In this document: in pieces, positions 33,701 through 43,852 of the stretch
Layout: each line of letters starts with the position of its first letter
Position numbering within the stretch: position 1 is the first letter of the stretch
DNA from: Biomphalaria glabrata
Taxonomy: Eukaryota; Mollusca; Gastropoda; Planorbidae
Direction of reading: 5' to 3'
NCBI RefSeq assembly: GCF_947242115.1
Contig: NC_074724.1
Span: 33,512,505 to 33,576,504, forward strand
Length of the DNA: 64,000 nt
The notes under the pieces: model-generated
Databases searched by the model: none
What the model saw: the letters and a program-made list of their open reading frames with translations, nothing else
What the model was told of the DNA's origin: nothing
Program-made: the position numbers and the translations under genes

Positions 33701-36700
33701 AAGATCAATGTCCAAATCTAAAAGTGAAACCAACAATGTACAGCAACCCACAAATCTGAAGGCTACAAAACTTCCTTTTCAACATGTAGAGATGATAGGA
33801 GATTATGTTTATATTGGAAACCACAAGCCCAAGTCTTTATCCCAAGTTAAAGATGCAGATGGCAATGAAAATTCAAATGCACATGGATGCGACTTGTTAT
33901 GCTGTAGTCCTATTGTGGACCAATTGGAGACTAACAATGGCTATATTTGTCAGAGAAATTGTTTTAATACTGGATTTGTTTCTTATATTCAGACTGATTC
34001 CTTGCCTGATAAATCAGTTACAAATTTCTCTGAGTTTATTACCATACTTAAGATGATAAGTGACCCTGTAAACTTACACTTTGATCTGCTGAGCAACAGA
34101 AATAACAACAGTGCTGACGGAACCTCGGAGATGGAGGACGCCACCTTGGGAGATGTTGATCAGATCATAACGGAGCACCCTCAGCTAAGTTCAGTGAAGC
34201 AGAGACAGGGAAGAAGGTCAAGACCTAATTCTCCCTCCAAACGATCCTTGAAAGGAAAGTGCCCCGAGTGTGAGCCCAACATGCCTGGTGACGCTGAGGA
34301 CAAACACTTCCTAGACTTTGAGCACCAAGTTCATCCCAATGAAATCAATGAGTCCAACGAAGTGCAGACTGGCTCCTCCCTTGAACTCAGAACAAGCCTC
34401 TTGCCCCCTCGTAATAAAGAAATCAAAATGGGTCATAAACTTTGGAACACTTGTGCCTGCGAGTCCCCAAGGCCCTACGTCCCTCCAACATACGCCGAAT
34501 GTGCTATACAGCTCAACCTAGATGACATCTGCGGCAGTGAAGCTTCTCAGACAGGAGAGGAGAAGACTTACACTGGACATGTCCTTGACATTGATCATAT
34601 AACTATGTGCGAATGCCAGCTGAGAATGCGAAAAACACAGAAACATAATTTTGACATGCAAGTCCACCCTGAGGACATCTGCCCGAGCAACAATGTCCAA
34701 ACTGGGTCTTCTCTGCTCCTTCTAGAACCTATTATCAAAAGATCAACAGAGGCGGCAAATACAAGTGAGAAGATAGGCCATGCTTTCAAATTTGACAACT
34801 CGGATTCTGAACAGCCACGAAAGTTTCCAGAATCTGAGATTGTTGAAACTTGTGAAGTTGAGATTCAAGTGGCAGCGACAGATATCAATCCAAGCATTGA
34901 TGCCCAGCCGGGGGATTCCTTGATGTTGATGGAACCATTTCCCCCAATTAAGCCAACTTTTAGTGAGGATGAATATCCAGAAGAGGATGCAACTTGGGGA
35001 GATTTAAGCATTAATGATATGATATCAGAAAACAAGAGTTTATACGCCTATTATAAGAGATATGAAGAGCTGACAAAACTGGAGAAGGATTATGAAATCT
35101 ATGCCAGGCCCTACACCACTGCTGATCAGCTTCAACAGAAGTCAATGACAGATAGTAAAATAGATCCAAGAAACGCAGGGAATAAGAGAAGTACAGCTTT
35201 TTTGAAGCACACACCTAGTCAAGAGTACCGCCAGTATGCAACAGCTAGTTATGAAGAGCCAAAGGGCACAAGAGACCATGAGAAAGGAGAGTTTAGGTTG
35301 GTAAACAATTTTAATTATTTCCCTTTTCTACTGAGCCTATATCAACTCGTTCCGTCTGTCTAGTCAAAATCTTTCACATGCTGTTTCTGCCGCTTGCCAT
35401 TCTCAGAGTTCTTTATTTGTAGTAGGTAGGCCTGCTCCATCAACAGACTTATTAATTGGAGAGTGAGGGTGGTTGTGGAGCCAACACAAGAAAAAATATA
35501 TAGTATATAATATAGGCTTTTAATAGATTTCAGACTAGAAACATATTTAGCTTTTCAAAGAAGTACTTGTTAGTTCAATATTTTAAATCTTTTCTTTTTT
35601 TGTGTGGTCATTTATGTTCTCCCAGCACTCTGAGCCTGCATTGTTTGTATATAGTTTAAATTTTATTATTAATTAGCAACATATTTTCTTTAAAAAAATT
35701 TTTTAATTAATTTAAAAATCATGTACTCTCTCTCTCTAAAATATAAAACCCTGGTGCTATTAGAGCATGGAATGGGTTGCCTGAATCAGCCAGGTAAACC
35801 AATGACTTAGCAGGTCTTTTTCTGTTGTTTTAGCGTTCATAACAATATTTTTGTACAAAGCTTATATCATCTCATTCTGTCTGTCTGATACAATTTTTGT
35901 ACACTTTATTTCTCCTACTTCCATTTCTCACATCAAGGTGAAACTTTGCACAATTAATCATTGTCCCTAGCAAAACATGAATCCATCAAAAAATTAACCA
36001 GTTAATTAATTGATTAGTGCTAATTAATTAATTATTTTGATATTGATTAAGGGAAATAAATTATGGAGATAAAAAGCTTTGCACAAGCCAGGGCCACAAA
36101 CTTAACTATATTCACATTACTATCTAATTGACTTCATTTTGAATTTCAGACATGTTGCAAAAGCAAAAGAAAGCATCACAGTCACTAATTACCAAAAGGA
36201 AAGTACTTCAGGTCAGCTGCCTTCCTTCCCTTGTCCGAAATGAGAATGAAATCATAACAAATTTTTAACTAAGTAATCTGGTCCTAAAGTAAAAAAAAAT
36301 GTATTACAATGGTCACTTTTACTCAAACTAAGTAATCTGGTATCAATAACATGTATCCCTATGGGCACTTTATTGAATCTTAAGTAATCTGGTCATAAAG
36401 TAACAATAACATGTATCCCTATGCGCACTTTATTGACTCTTATGTAATCTGGTCATAAAGTAACAATAACATGTATCCCTATGGGCACTTTATTGATTCA
36501 AAGTAATCTGGTCATGAAGTAACTATATATTTTTCTTAAATACTTTACAATTTTACTCATTGGATAGATTTGTATTTTTTTTCGCACTGTCCTTAAAGTC
36601 AACCAAAAGTGATAACACAGCTAGTGTTGTGCTGAGTACCCCATTTCAGACCTTGTGATCAATAGTCAGATGATGTAAAGGTCATTTTGTTTCTATGGCC

Positions 36701-37746
36701 GAGTTTCATGTGGCCAGCACAACCACAATTACATTCACCTACTAATGTCTGGTACCCATTAAACTTGGGTGGACTTGGGGACTTTCTTAAAATACCAAAG
36801 TTTAAAATCCCAGTCAGCACCAAGAGTCGAACCTGAGACCTCGCAGCTCAAAAGCCAAGTGCTTGACCACTCAGCCACCTTGCTATTTTGTGTTGAGACT
36901 AAATTTTATAGCTTGCTACAGAAAGAGTTTAATTTGTATTCAGTTGCAACTTAAGATTTGTTGATAAGTGTGACTTGTAGTTCTTCAGGAAGCATACACT
37001 GTCTGTTTCTATGACAACACAGCAGTCCTAGTTAACAAAAATCATTTTATGTATTTACTTAGTTTTCATTTCTGCCTTGAAATACTGTCTGTGGCAGCGG
37101 TTCTCAACCTTTTAAGCTCGCGATCCCTTTTTACAATCCCACACTTTGCCTCGACACACACACACAGCAATAGTAGAATAGGCATTAACAATCCATATTT
37201 TCGATGGTCTTCGGCGACCCCTGGCAAATTGCCAATCGACCCCCAAAGGGGTCATGACCCACCCCTTGTCTAAGGCTTCATGGGGGCCTACTGATGTCCA
37301 ACCCTAAATGGACTTCATCAATGATTCCAATTAAGTGCTGTAAGGGACAATTCTGCCCATACACTTTTTAACCTATATATATATATAAGGCATTACTGTG
37401 AACTAGGATTCTTTGACAGGAGTCTTTGACAGGAGTCTTCCTGCTTTGATCCTTGTTTTGTTCATCTCATCAGAAACATTCATTTCTCATTTCAGATCCC
37501 CAGGCGCGGGGGCCATTTCAGGGCAAGTACAAAAACTTTACATCCTCTGGGATCAACTTACCCAGCCCAGTTGGCAGCATCGAGTCACAGGAGGGGGAGA
37601 TGAAGGAAGAAGAGGGAGAGAACCAAGGTCACAGGCCTTATAGGAGGAAGAGGAAACCAAACAGTGGTCCAAGTGTGGAGACGCAAACCTTCAAATCAAT
37701 GCAGCCCAATCCACCCCCTGACCAGCCAGATGAAAACCCATTTTAG
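21362..37746 (+). CDS. large RIIa-domain protein with Ser-Pro-Lys region and CxC/QT repeats; whole gene span
   Basis: Five exons join in phase: 21362-21713 (ATG at 21368), 28591-28728, 30400-35296, 36150-36211 and 37496-37746. The joined CDS is 5,694 bp, or 1,898 codons, containing one in-frame TAG at 31029-31031 besides the terminal stop. In order, the protein has an RIIa docking domain (about residues 77-115), a long Ser/Glu-rich disordered region, a Ser-Pro-Lys-rich segment (about 904-1069), four CxC/QT repeats (about 1449-1672), a charged segment, and a short basic/acidic tail. RIIa domains dimerise and bind amphipathic helices of A-kinase anchoring proteins; proteins such as CABYR, SPA17 and ropporin carry one and act in sperm flagella. 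The rest is not a family I recognise. CABYR-like layout is a loose analogy, not orthology. Confidence 0.75.
21740..22545 (+). mobile_element. SINE family A copy split by a LINE fragment
   Basis: Head and first body half lie at 21740-21909 (gagtggtaaagtgcttttga, gagtttgaatcctgg, ggggaagtaaaggtcgttt). The remainder resumes at about 22468 (acacatgacattgatgatgc) and ends near 22545 with aaatgagctttacatcattt. The insert carries the LINE end described separately. It lies in the first intron of the RIIa gene. Confidence 0.8.
21910..22467 (+). mobile_element. LINE 3' end with RNase H C-terminus (I/Jockey-like)
   Basis: An open frame of about 175 codons to the stop at 22442 begins within the last RNase H block (IPGHIGIMGNEKADKLSKAG, with the His and Asp of the active-site region). 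A typical LINE end with a zinc-knuckle-like CRHCAHPFETVNHILFECP motif follows. The 3' end is an (AGA)n tail, agaagaagaagaagg. This is a 5'-truncated insertion whose frame is unbroken, so it is comparatively young. Confidence 0.8.
22676..22810 (+). mobile_element. SINE family A, body fragment
   Basis: It matches family A from the ccaactctaatgggtac block through gtttgccacttaacacccta and ttaaccatgggctattgaaa. The tRNA-like head is absent. A reversed copy of the shared SINE/LINE tail (acatgtttcggatgttcctt) lies just upstream at about 22570. Confidence 0.65.
24820..25240. repeat. TCTAGATCT-rich low-complexity block
   Basis: Dense, irregular repetition of (T/A)CTAGATCTA and related 8-10 bp words. 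Similar blocks occur at 11440-11890 inside another element and around 19640-19690. There is no fixed period, so it is not a satellite in the strict sense. Confidence 0.7.
25568..27550 (+). pseudogene. decayed internal coding region of the 5.2-kb transposon
   Basis: Conserved-looking pieces in order are MEYLLEFQGVYKPRK plus a basic RREKERLRKAAYR stretch (25568-25710); a Lys/Arg-rich segment with SPRKSKAVHDIRFLRLPERR (to about 26041); HKMPWKQYSFF; a Cys-rich segment, CIERSCSNCGVDLI (about 26530); VSKWRPVNKEGSF with Cys-rich CFCYPCRN; and a late VKYGEIFYPGVVIEVLDDQ piece split by an apparent intron. The Cys-x4-Cys-x2-Cys signature and the final YPG-V-V-x-E-V motif recall a multicopy protein family in cnidarian, insect and mollusc genomes with no function known to me. 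Several stops and frame changes show that this copy is broken. Its place between matched TIRs suggests that it is, or replaced, the transposase gene. Confidence 0.55.
28591..28728 (+). CDS. RIIa gene, second coding exon
   Basis: The acceptor tgtattcag precedes 28591 and the donor gctcaag|gttatt ends it. It has 138 bp with phase 1 at both ends, so its frame is fixed by both neighbours: G|CA continues the RIIa exon and CAA G|AG continues into 30400. It encodes ELSKLPEQSYFSKLCQK and then a basic/Ser-rich RRPERNPSSSQATHTIAQ. A second open frame over the same bases is excluded by these phases. It starts 270 bp after the right end of the 5.2-kb transposon. Confidence 0.8.
29257..29405 (+). mobile_element. 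SINE family B copy
   Basis: The head tggctgcctggttatgtggt and box-B-like gggttcaaaccctgcc (about 29306) match the copy at 5778. The tail is tgtaatagtcttcacttctg...ggaacatcagaaacat. It lies in the intron between 28728 and 30400. Confidence 0.75.
29655..29885 (+). mobile_element. LINE 3' end, same family as 4476-4885
   Basis: The frame to the stop at 29871 reads RARQALEWNPQGTRRRGRPK, then RTWRRSVLEEAEKTGKSW and FVKALCPMRNSKE. It ends in a (TGATGA)n-like tail. A reverse-oriented remnant of the same tail lies at about 46395-46455. Only the last 75 codons are present. Confidence 0.8.
29883..30245. repeat. tandem array, 121-bp unit, three copies, with an internal 24-bp sub-repeat
   Basis: gtagttcaatatacatgagc recurs at 29883, 30004 and 30125, giving a period of 121 bp with essentially no differences. 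Each unit itself contains three copies of tagcagtaactagc(a/t)tattact. It begins directly after the LINE tail and ends 150 bp before the large exon. Confidence 0.95.
30400..35296 (+). CDS. RIIa gene, giant 4.9-kb exon
   Basis: The acceptor ttttattggcag precedes 30400 and the donor gagtttag|gttggt ends it at 35296, phase 2. A TTG or ATG start inside is not needed because splicing supplies the frame. It is Ser/Glu/Lys-rich and predicted disordered. The stop TAG at 31029-31031 is in frame, after which the frame stays open for 1,422 more codons. Visible regions are a Cys-rich CCCQCHTEF segment (about 31563), a Ser-Pro-Lys region at 32620-33120, CxC/QT repeats at 34250-34950, and a DEYPEEDATWGDLSINDM motif near 34970. 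The length and the composition, constant on both sides of the TAG, argue for one continuous coding exon. Confidence 0.82.
31029..31043 (+). promoter_or_regulatory. in-frame TAG with readthrough-like context, or intron 3' end
   Basis: The in-frame codons are CTT TAG CAG CCA TTA. TAG-CAG-CCA fits the UAG-CAR-YYA readthrough context known from tobacco mosaic virus. The preceding bases ggctgactcctgcctttag also resemble a branch point and pyrimidine tract with AG, so a cryptic or real acceptor is an alternative. A C-to-T change of a Gln codon is a third possibility. If translation stops here, the product has 371 residues. Confidence 0.4.
32620..33120 (+). other. Ser-Pro-Lys-rich protein segment
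   Basis: Within the giant exon, about 165 residues are built from degenerate SPK, SPKSP, SKSK and RSSSPK words (for example LPKSKSPKLSKSK and TLSPKSPKSKAISPKSK). Such S/T-P-K/R arrays are substrates for proline-directed kinases and occur in linker-histone tails, microtubule-associated proteins and sperm proteins. DNA, tubulin or no specific binding are all possible. Confidence 0.85.
34250..34950 (+). repeat. protein-level CxC/QT repeats 1-4
   Basis: Four units with core spacing of 61, 50 and 69 residues. The cores are QVHPNEINESNEVQTGSSL (about 34327), AIQLNLDDICGSEASQTGEE (about 34504), MQVHPEDICPSNNVQTGSSL (about 34656) and IQVAATDINPSIDAQPGDSL (about 34864). The first three are preceded by a Cys-x-Cys or Cys-x2-Cys pair (CPEC, CACES, CECQL) and often a GH dipeptide. 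The fourth lacks the CxC and has QPG in place of QTG. The same unit recurs in the exons at 44090 and 46881. Confidence 0.85.
35746..36020. mobile_element. LINE tail fragment and dispersed repeat in an intron
   Basis: 35748-35820 matches the C-terminal end of the 13-kb LINE (gctattagagcatggaatgg, gttgcctgaatcagccagg). 35868-35985 is the uninterrupted version of the repeat that the LINE splits at 13148/15045. Both lie between the giant exon and the exon at 36150. Confidence 0.7.
36150..36211 (+). CDS. RIIa gene, small fourth coding exon
   Basis: A 62-bp exon between acceptor tgaatttcag and donor acttcag|gtcagc. Its first base completes AG|A and its last base begins G|AT of the next exon. It encodes HVAKAKESITVTNYQKESTS. 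The phase fits on both sides support it. Confidence 0.72.
36262..36525. repeat. tandem array, about 60-bp unit, ~4 copies
   Basis: The unit contains aagtaatctggtcataaagt, then aacaataacatgtatcccta and tgggcactttattga. The first copy is the most diverged. It lies in the last intron of the RIIa gene. Confidence 0.85.
36635..36885 (-). mobile_element. SINE family A, near-complete minus-strand copy
   Basis: On the minus strand the tRNA-like head lies at 36885-36815 (tggtcaagcacttggctttt, box-B-like ggttcgactctt), and the body runs to 36640 (ccaagtttaatgggtacc, tggccagcacaacc read in reverse). It ends at cacaaggtctgaaatgg. Confidence 0.82.
37094..37278. mobile_element. hAT-like non-autonomous element end
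   Basis: gcagcggttctcaacctttt at 37096, then gctcgcgatcccttt, and later cgacccccaaaggggtcatg: a widespread arrangement at the ends of short hAT elements. The other terminal repeat is not identified. Confidence 0.5.
37496..37746 (+). CDS. RIIa gene, terminal exon
   Basis: The acceptor catttctcatttcag precedes 37496. The first two bases complete G|AT (Asp). It encodes PQARGPFQGKYKNFTSSG, an acidic stretch (EGEMKEEEGEN), a basic stretch (RPYRRKRKPNSG) and SVETQTFKSMQPNPPPDQP, ending at TAG 37744-37746. ETQT is a canonical-looking LC8 anchor, in line with the QT motifs of the repeats upstream. The reading is supported by phase. Confidence 0.75.
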
Positions 37747-39200
37747 ATCATCTACCAGTTACTAGAGTTTGAACAATTAGGACAAATTCTTAAATATTTT
37801 TTTTTACAGCAGCCGAAGTTATTTCAAAATAAATTGAAAAAATAATTTTATTATTGTGATATAACCTTAATTACTGAAGGATGCAATGCTAGGTATGTGA
37901 AGGCAGTTTTTTTTTAAATAATTGTTCAAAAATATAAGTATTCAAATTAAAATTTGGTTTGGGGAGGAAGCATATAAAATAGTATTAGATAATCAAATTA
38001 TATTTGTATAATAGATTTAAAAAAAAAACATTTAAATTTTGATGCTACATACATTCAAATTATTCATAGTTAAAGTTAATGGTCGGTAATGTTTTTTCCA
38101 GTGGGGTCAGGAGGTATGTTGTGTTTCCCGAAAATAAATGAGGGGGGTTCCTGACCTATGGTGCATGGTTACTCCTATTACCACTCCCTTAGGATACCTT
38201 TGATTTAGCTTCATAAAACTTACCTAAATATACAATATTCAATGTCATATAGTACATGTTTTATCTCCTATTGTTAGTTGCCCTTGTCATTGACTTAGTT
38301 AGGAACAAAGGAAAGTTTTCGGAGTAACTTGAAGAGACAGAAAGATTGTCTGCTTTTGGATATGTGTAACAAGACAACTAAATATTTGGATTCAACAATA
38401 AACAACTTAGAAGAAACTTCATGTTTTGTTTCTTTTCTTTATGTAGCCATTTCTGAAAGTCAAATACATAGGTCTGTGGTCTAATGAGTTTAAAAAAAAA
38501 AAAAGGAGGGATGAGGTCATAAAGCCCCTTCACAAAAATTTAAGCAAAACATTTACAAGTTCCATGATCGTAGCCAGTGGCGTTTGAAATTCAATACCAT
38601 TAAGTTAAAATAAATTTTAAAAACTACAGTTATAATACCATTAAGTAAAAAAAAAGTACAATTACCATAAGCGTAGCCAGTGGGGTTTGGAGGTTAAATA
38701 CTTTAAGTAAAATAAAACTACACTATTTGACACATTTATATGTTGTTTTTTAGCCAGTCGATGGTATATATATGTTGTTTTTTTTTTCATTCAGTAAAGA
38801 GCTGAATAAATAAATATATCATAGATGTACACACAAAGGAATATGTATAGTAGGCCTATATACATTTGGATCTGTACACGTACACGAACTATCTATTGTA
38901 AACATACAATAGACATACAAAAGGTCTAATCCTCATGCCCTTTTAATACCATTAATTGGACTGTTAATGGAAGAACTTTATTGCACAAAACTGACTTGAA
39001 AGACTTCTTGCAAATATTTTTCTAGCACTTGTTCTGTAAATATTCTGTGGCGTTTTAAGTCGCGAGAGACGATTTTTTTCCCCCTTTGCAACTTCTCATG
39101 TGACTTAAGAGGCCTTGATACACAACTGCCTTCTATTATACAAAATATCATGAGGGAGTCGACCATGTGAACATGTTTAAGCCAGCTAAGGCGTCTACTG
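37747..39200. other. 3' UTR and AT-rich intergenic sequence
   Basis: It begins with the 3' UTR of the RIIa gene. aaataaattgaaaaaataat near 37827 contains an AATAAA that could end the transcript. Two short pieces at about 38570 and 38675 (cgtagccagtgg) are ends of the cgtagccagg-type element family found complete at 42228. No other coding signal is seen. Confidence 0.45.
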
Positions 39201-39205
39201 CTGAC

Positions 39206-39905
39206 TGGGCCGGCCTTAGATAATTGGAGGGCCCCAAATAAAATAGGAAAATAAAAAATAGCGAAAAACTAAAACAAAGTAATTTGTTTACAATCTAGTG
39301 TACTCACACATTAGCATTAAACATTTAGCTATTTATTCTCTAAATAAATTATGTTTGTGCCCTGTGCGAGGTCCCCATCAATTTGAGGCACTAGGCGGCT
39401 GCCTAGTTTGTCTATGCCTAAGTCGGCGTTCCAGTACCACCTCAGCGTGGTCGCCGGGTGAACACCCCTGCTCGTTTAGAGTGGCCAAGGCTAATGGTTG
39501 CTGGCTACTGATGTCAGTCAGCGAGAGTAAAATCACATCAAAAGGGTAATGTTCAATGCCCCCCCCCCCGGAGCAACGGTGAGTAAGAGACCTAACGGGA
39601 TCTCCGAAAAGCGGATAGCGCTGGACACCAACTCGAGGGTTGGCTGGGATCTCCTTGGCCCCGGCTGATTCGCGGGTCTCTCTTTGGGCAAAGACTGGAC
39701 TGACTGGCGCGGGCTGCGTCGGGCGGCCTGTTTGGCGCCCACGAGCTAGGCTCTAATTAGCCCGTCCCCTGGTGCGCTAGTGGAGGAATACGCTGCGATA
39801 AATGGTTATTCGGATACTGGGAATATCAAGAAACGTATACCCCCCCCCTCCCCCCACTCCTGCCCTGCAAGAAACTATTTTGTCAGATGCCTAAGTCCGG
39901 CCTTG
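39206..39905. mobile_element. TIR element remnant carrying a GC-rich insert
   Basis: The inverted ends are ggccggccttag at about 39210 and ctaagtccggcc at about 39891 (one mismatch). Inside, gaggcactaggcggctgcct at about 39385 is part of the same element type. The 462 bp at 39425-39886 is flanked by an 11-bp direct repeat, ATGCCTAAGTC (39414-39424 and 39887-39897), as expected for a target duplication. That insert is strikingly GC-rich against its AT-rich surroundings and has a C-run at its right end. No long frame is convincing in it; it may be a retroposed LINE or RNA-derived piece. Confidence 0.6.
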
Positions 39906-41140
39906 CAACTGATAACAGCGCTAATGTCCGCGGCACTTCCTCATCTGTTATTTTATCTTGCCACCTTATTTAAAGAATCCTACTTAAATTACAGACGATA
40001 CTTCCAGAGATATTAAGATAATTAGGTCCTATGGGTATCTATGTGTCATTGAAGTCATTCTAATACTTAAGCATCGGTGGTGGAATAAGATATTTTAAGC
40101 CTTTTTTCCTACCAAGAGTAGCAAAAAAGCTCAACTATTTCCAGAGGTTGGCCCTTAAATTATTGGCCTTAATGGCCATGTAAAGAGCATTGCTTTTGTT
40201 TGTGCTTTGACTGATGCATAAGCCAAACTTCTGGCATGAAGCAAACTTTACACAACCAGAGTCTGAGTAGCAGATTCAGCAACAATAGCTGCATTATCAG
40301 CGTAGAGGAGTACCCTGATTAATAGCTTTGTAGTTTTGGTTTATGCCCAATCTGGATACATTTATTTATTTAAGCTTGAAAATCACAGTAACGTTCCGAA
40401 CATAAATGGTTCGTCCTATATCAGGGGCTTTTGTTACAATCGTCAAACAGAATTCGATACAATATCAAGTTAGCAGACAAATAATGGTTTGCACAACACC
40501 CAAGAATTTAGGCATACTTCATTAACTTAAGTGAGGCAGATTTATTTTAATTATTATTTATTTACAGACCTATATATATTTATATTGGCTTCTTTAGCCA
40601 CATAAGAAGTTGCAAAGGGAAAATATTGTCTCTCGAGACGTAAAATGCCAGAGATAGGCCTATATATTTCCATGTCTATGGGTTTTCATTACTAAATCGT
40701 AGAATCTTTGCTTCGCATCATCGTCTGAAAGGAAAATCCCAGAGCGATGCAAACGAACCATATTTCCTATTTAGATTACGTCATTTGAAGGCTGGCCAAC
40801 AACATGGTTCATTGCCCCATAAAGCTGTCACATCTATAATACATTTTAAAAAAATCATAAAAAAATAACTAAAAAAAAACAAACAATTATAGATGTGACA
40901 GCTTGAAAGCAGTAGCCTATACACTTCCACAAGGAACAATATTCTAAAAACTATAATAGTCTACATCTAAGAACTTCAATTTTGGCTTGATTGATCGAAA
41001 CTTTTTTTTTTAATCTAACACCGTAACAGGTAGAGAAACTTAGAATCACTTTAGTCATTCTAGATCTATTATGATTCAGTAGCTGGTTTCTATGTTGACT
41101 AGATGATATGCCTATAGCCATTTAGAGACTATATCTGATC
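39906..41140. other. AT-rich sequence, nothing recognised
   Basis: No exon or known repeat is recognised. One inverted pair (tagatgtgacagctt at about 40892 and aagctgtcacatctataa at about 40821) could form a hairpin around an A-rich loop. Confidence 0.4.
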
Positions 41141-41141
41141 T

Positions 41142-41415
41142 AAGCATCTTCAAATACAAAAACAAAATCTAAAAAAATACTCAGAAAGACACAACGATTA
41201 AGGCACATTCTTCGTTCCATATGCTAAGACAAATTCTTAATTTGTACAAATGCTCCTTCTTCCCTACTGCTATTAGTGCATGGAAAGTGTGTCCTGAGCC
41301 AGCCAGGACTTGGCAGAATTTAAGTCGTTGGTCAATATGCATTATGACTAAATTAATGCATGACGCGTGAGCATCATCTTTTTTGAAGTAACGTCTGTAT
41401 TATATAAGATAAGAG
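41142..41415 (+). mobile_element. LINE 3' end, same family as 13149-15045
   Basis: It matches the LINE from aaatacaaaaacaaaatcta through ctccttcttccctactgcta to the tail catcttttttgaagtaacgt and ttatataagataagag. Frames are broken in several places, so this copy is older than the one at 13 kb. Confidence 0.8.
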
Positions 41416-42227
41416 AATTCCGCATACTTTTTTTCATGTATTCTGATCCGCTACTCTTAGGTCTGATCCAGATCTAGTGATCAGCCGGTACCTAAAATAG
41501 ATCTAGACTCTAGATCTATACATAATACATTATTTTATACATTGATTTGTTTCTTAGTGTGTCTAGAGAACTTTGTTTTTTTCCTTGGATATAATAGGCC
41601 TACCACAACTATGCAACACACACACACACTCGATAACAATGCCTTCGCTTCTGAAGATTAAGGATTCAAGCGTTGTGTTTCACACAGTCACGCAAACCCA
41701 ATTTCGACCTACATATTTTGTCACATCTAATCAATCATGATCTAATGCAGACAATGCCGTTGTCCACAGGGGGTCTATTTGAGTTATCTTTTTCATCTTT
41801 TGCGCCTGTCTTTGGCAAGGGTTTTTCTTTCGGGTTGGTGTGGACAGAATCACTACTTATCATTCGTCAGATGAGCTGAGTCGAACACTTAACCAGCATG
41901 GCGTAACAGAGGGGCCCTTCAGAAGCGCTATAAAGATCCACTCATGCGCCATTTTGCCCTTACTGGCATAGAGGAAAGTAGCTGGCAGCAGTTGGAGCGC
42001 TGTCACGAATGTTATTTATAGATGAACACAATGACACACACTCCAGTCGTGACAGGTCACTTTGAGATATAATACCATAACTCAGTGTTTCCCAAACTGT
42101 GTTCCGAGAGGCCTGAATAGGTTTTCCACGAACTACTGGAATAATTAATTTGTAGGCCACCACGTTAATTAATCTCTCTAAAAAAATAAGCAAAGTGTTC
42201 CGCTAAATACTCAGAATGTACCGGTAC

Positions 42228-43852
42228 CATGGGCGTAGCCAGGATTTTTTTTCGGGGAGGGTTTTGGGGGGGGATTCCCCCCGAACCCCCCCCCCCACGC
42301 GGAAAAAAATTATATATATATATGTGTGTGTCTGTACATTATTAATCTTTATTACATTCTGACCCCTTCGGAAGACATTTATTGCTTATTGTAGACTCCC
42401 CGCCCTTGCTAGCAAGGGGGTCTGGGGGAGTTCGCAGCGCTCCCCCAGCGCGGGGCGAAGCCCCGCCGCCGAGCACTATTTCTGGTATTGAAAGCCAACA
42501 AAATGCATATTCTGAGGTATCTACTGTGCATTATCTTGCTATTAAAAAGTTTTATTTCAAAAATCTAATGTGCTATTCTTACTGACTTAGACCCTCTCGC
42601 GCCGTATTTTCCGGCAAGCTGTTTCCGCGTAATTCATTTTGTGTGAGAACATGTCCCGCAAAACCTCATGCGACGCTCTGTCACAACCTTACTAAGGATT
42701 CGACTCCCAGTTCGGCATATGATTTCTTTGATTTAGACCCGATCTCTATGACTGACTCCTAAAATCTGTCTTAGCCATCTTTGTTGAGACACATTTAATG
42801 ATTTTCAATTTCGGCAGAAGACTACTCACACTTTATTAATGGAGCCCAAGCCACTGGTAGAAATTTGTAACCTTTCTTGACTACGCTCTTGGAATTACAT
42901 GCCTGTATTTCGCTTTAGATTTTATATCGAAAAGGAAAGTTTTTTCGTCAAATCATCTGTTGAGGGGTTTTAAACTAAGAAATCTATGGAGTTCTTTTGT
43001 TTTGTTTTTAATTCAAAACATCATTTAGCTACGATCTTAGAATTTGGTGACTGTAGTTTGCTTTAAAATAATATTGAAGAGAAAGGTTTTCAACTCTAAA
43101 CGCTCTGTAGGGGAATTTTAAACTCAAAACCATCTGGAGGGGTTTTAAACTTTAAAGAAAAAGCCATCTGGAGGAGGGGGATTTAAACTCAAAACCCCTT
43201 TGGCTACGCTCATAGATTTTATAGTGTGTAATTTGCTTTTTTTTATATTGAAGAGGTACTTTTTAGCTTCAAACCCCAACTGGAAAGGGAGGGGGGTTAA
43301 CTCAAAACCCCTTTGGCTACGCTCATAGAATTTTGAGTATGTAATTTGCTTTTTTTATATTGAAGATGGGGGTTTATCGTAAATTTTGGAGGGGGTTTTA
43401 AAATCAAAATCTTCCTCAACTGTGCTGTTGGAATTTGGGGATTGTTGTTTGCATTTTTTTTTTGTTTTGTTTTATAGAAGAGGGGGATTTAACTGCAAAA
43501 ACCTCTGGTAGGGGGTTTAAAATTCAAACCCCCCTGTAGGGGGTTTAAACTCAAAGCCCCCTAGTAGAGGGATTTGTATCTCAAAACCCCCTGATAGGGT
43601 TTTTTTAAATCTCAAAACCCCCTGGTAGGGGGATTTAAACTCAAAACCCCCTGGTAGAGGGTTTTTAACTCAAAACTGCCTCGGCTGTGCTGTGGTAAGT
43701 GATGATTTAGTATTAAAATCTCACCTAAAATAAACAAAATGAAAGCAAAAATCAGTCACTTAATTCCGTTCCCCCCCCCCCCGGGGGGGGAATTTCATTT
43801 CGGGGGGGGGGGGTTTGAACCCCAAGAACCCCCCCCCCTGGCTACGCCCATG
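42228..43852. mobile_element. TIR element with G/C-run repeats and an 8-bp target duplication
   Basis: The ends are CATGGGCGTAGCCAGG at 42228 and its reverse complement at 43852. Both are flanked by ACCGGTAC (42220-42227 and 43853-43860), an 8-bp duplication as made by hAT transposases. Inside are long G and C runs near both ends, a GC-rich hairpin-like segment at about 42430-42475, and from about 43090 to 43690 many degenerate copies of a unit close to ggggttttaaactcaaaacc. It has no credible open frame, so it is non-autonomous. Shorter end fragments of the family lie at 38570, 38675 and 46613. Confidence 0.85.
43090..43690. repeat. degenerate tandem repeats inside the TIR element
   Basis: About 15 imperfect copies of a 28-40 bp unit, tttaaactcaaaaccccctg followed by gtaggggg. 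Longer units in the left half also include tttggctacgctcatagaat. The sequence alternates G-runs and C-runs that could pair. Confidence 0.75.

Noticed and set aside
36815-36885. tRNA-like sequence with A- and B-box-like motifs
   Set aside because: It is the head of a family A SINE (minus strand) followed by the family body. It lacks a complete cloverleaf with matched acceptor stem, so it is not a tRNA gene.
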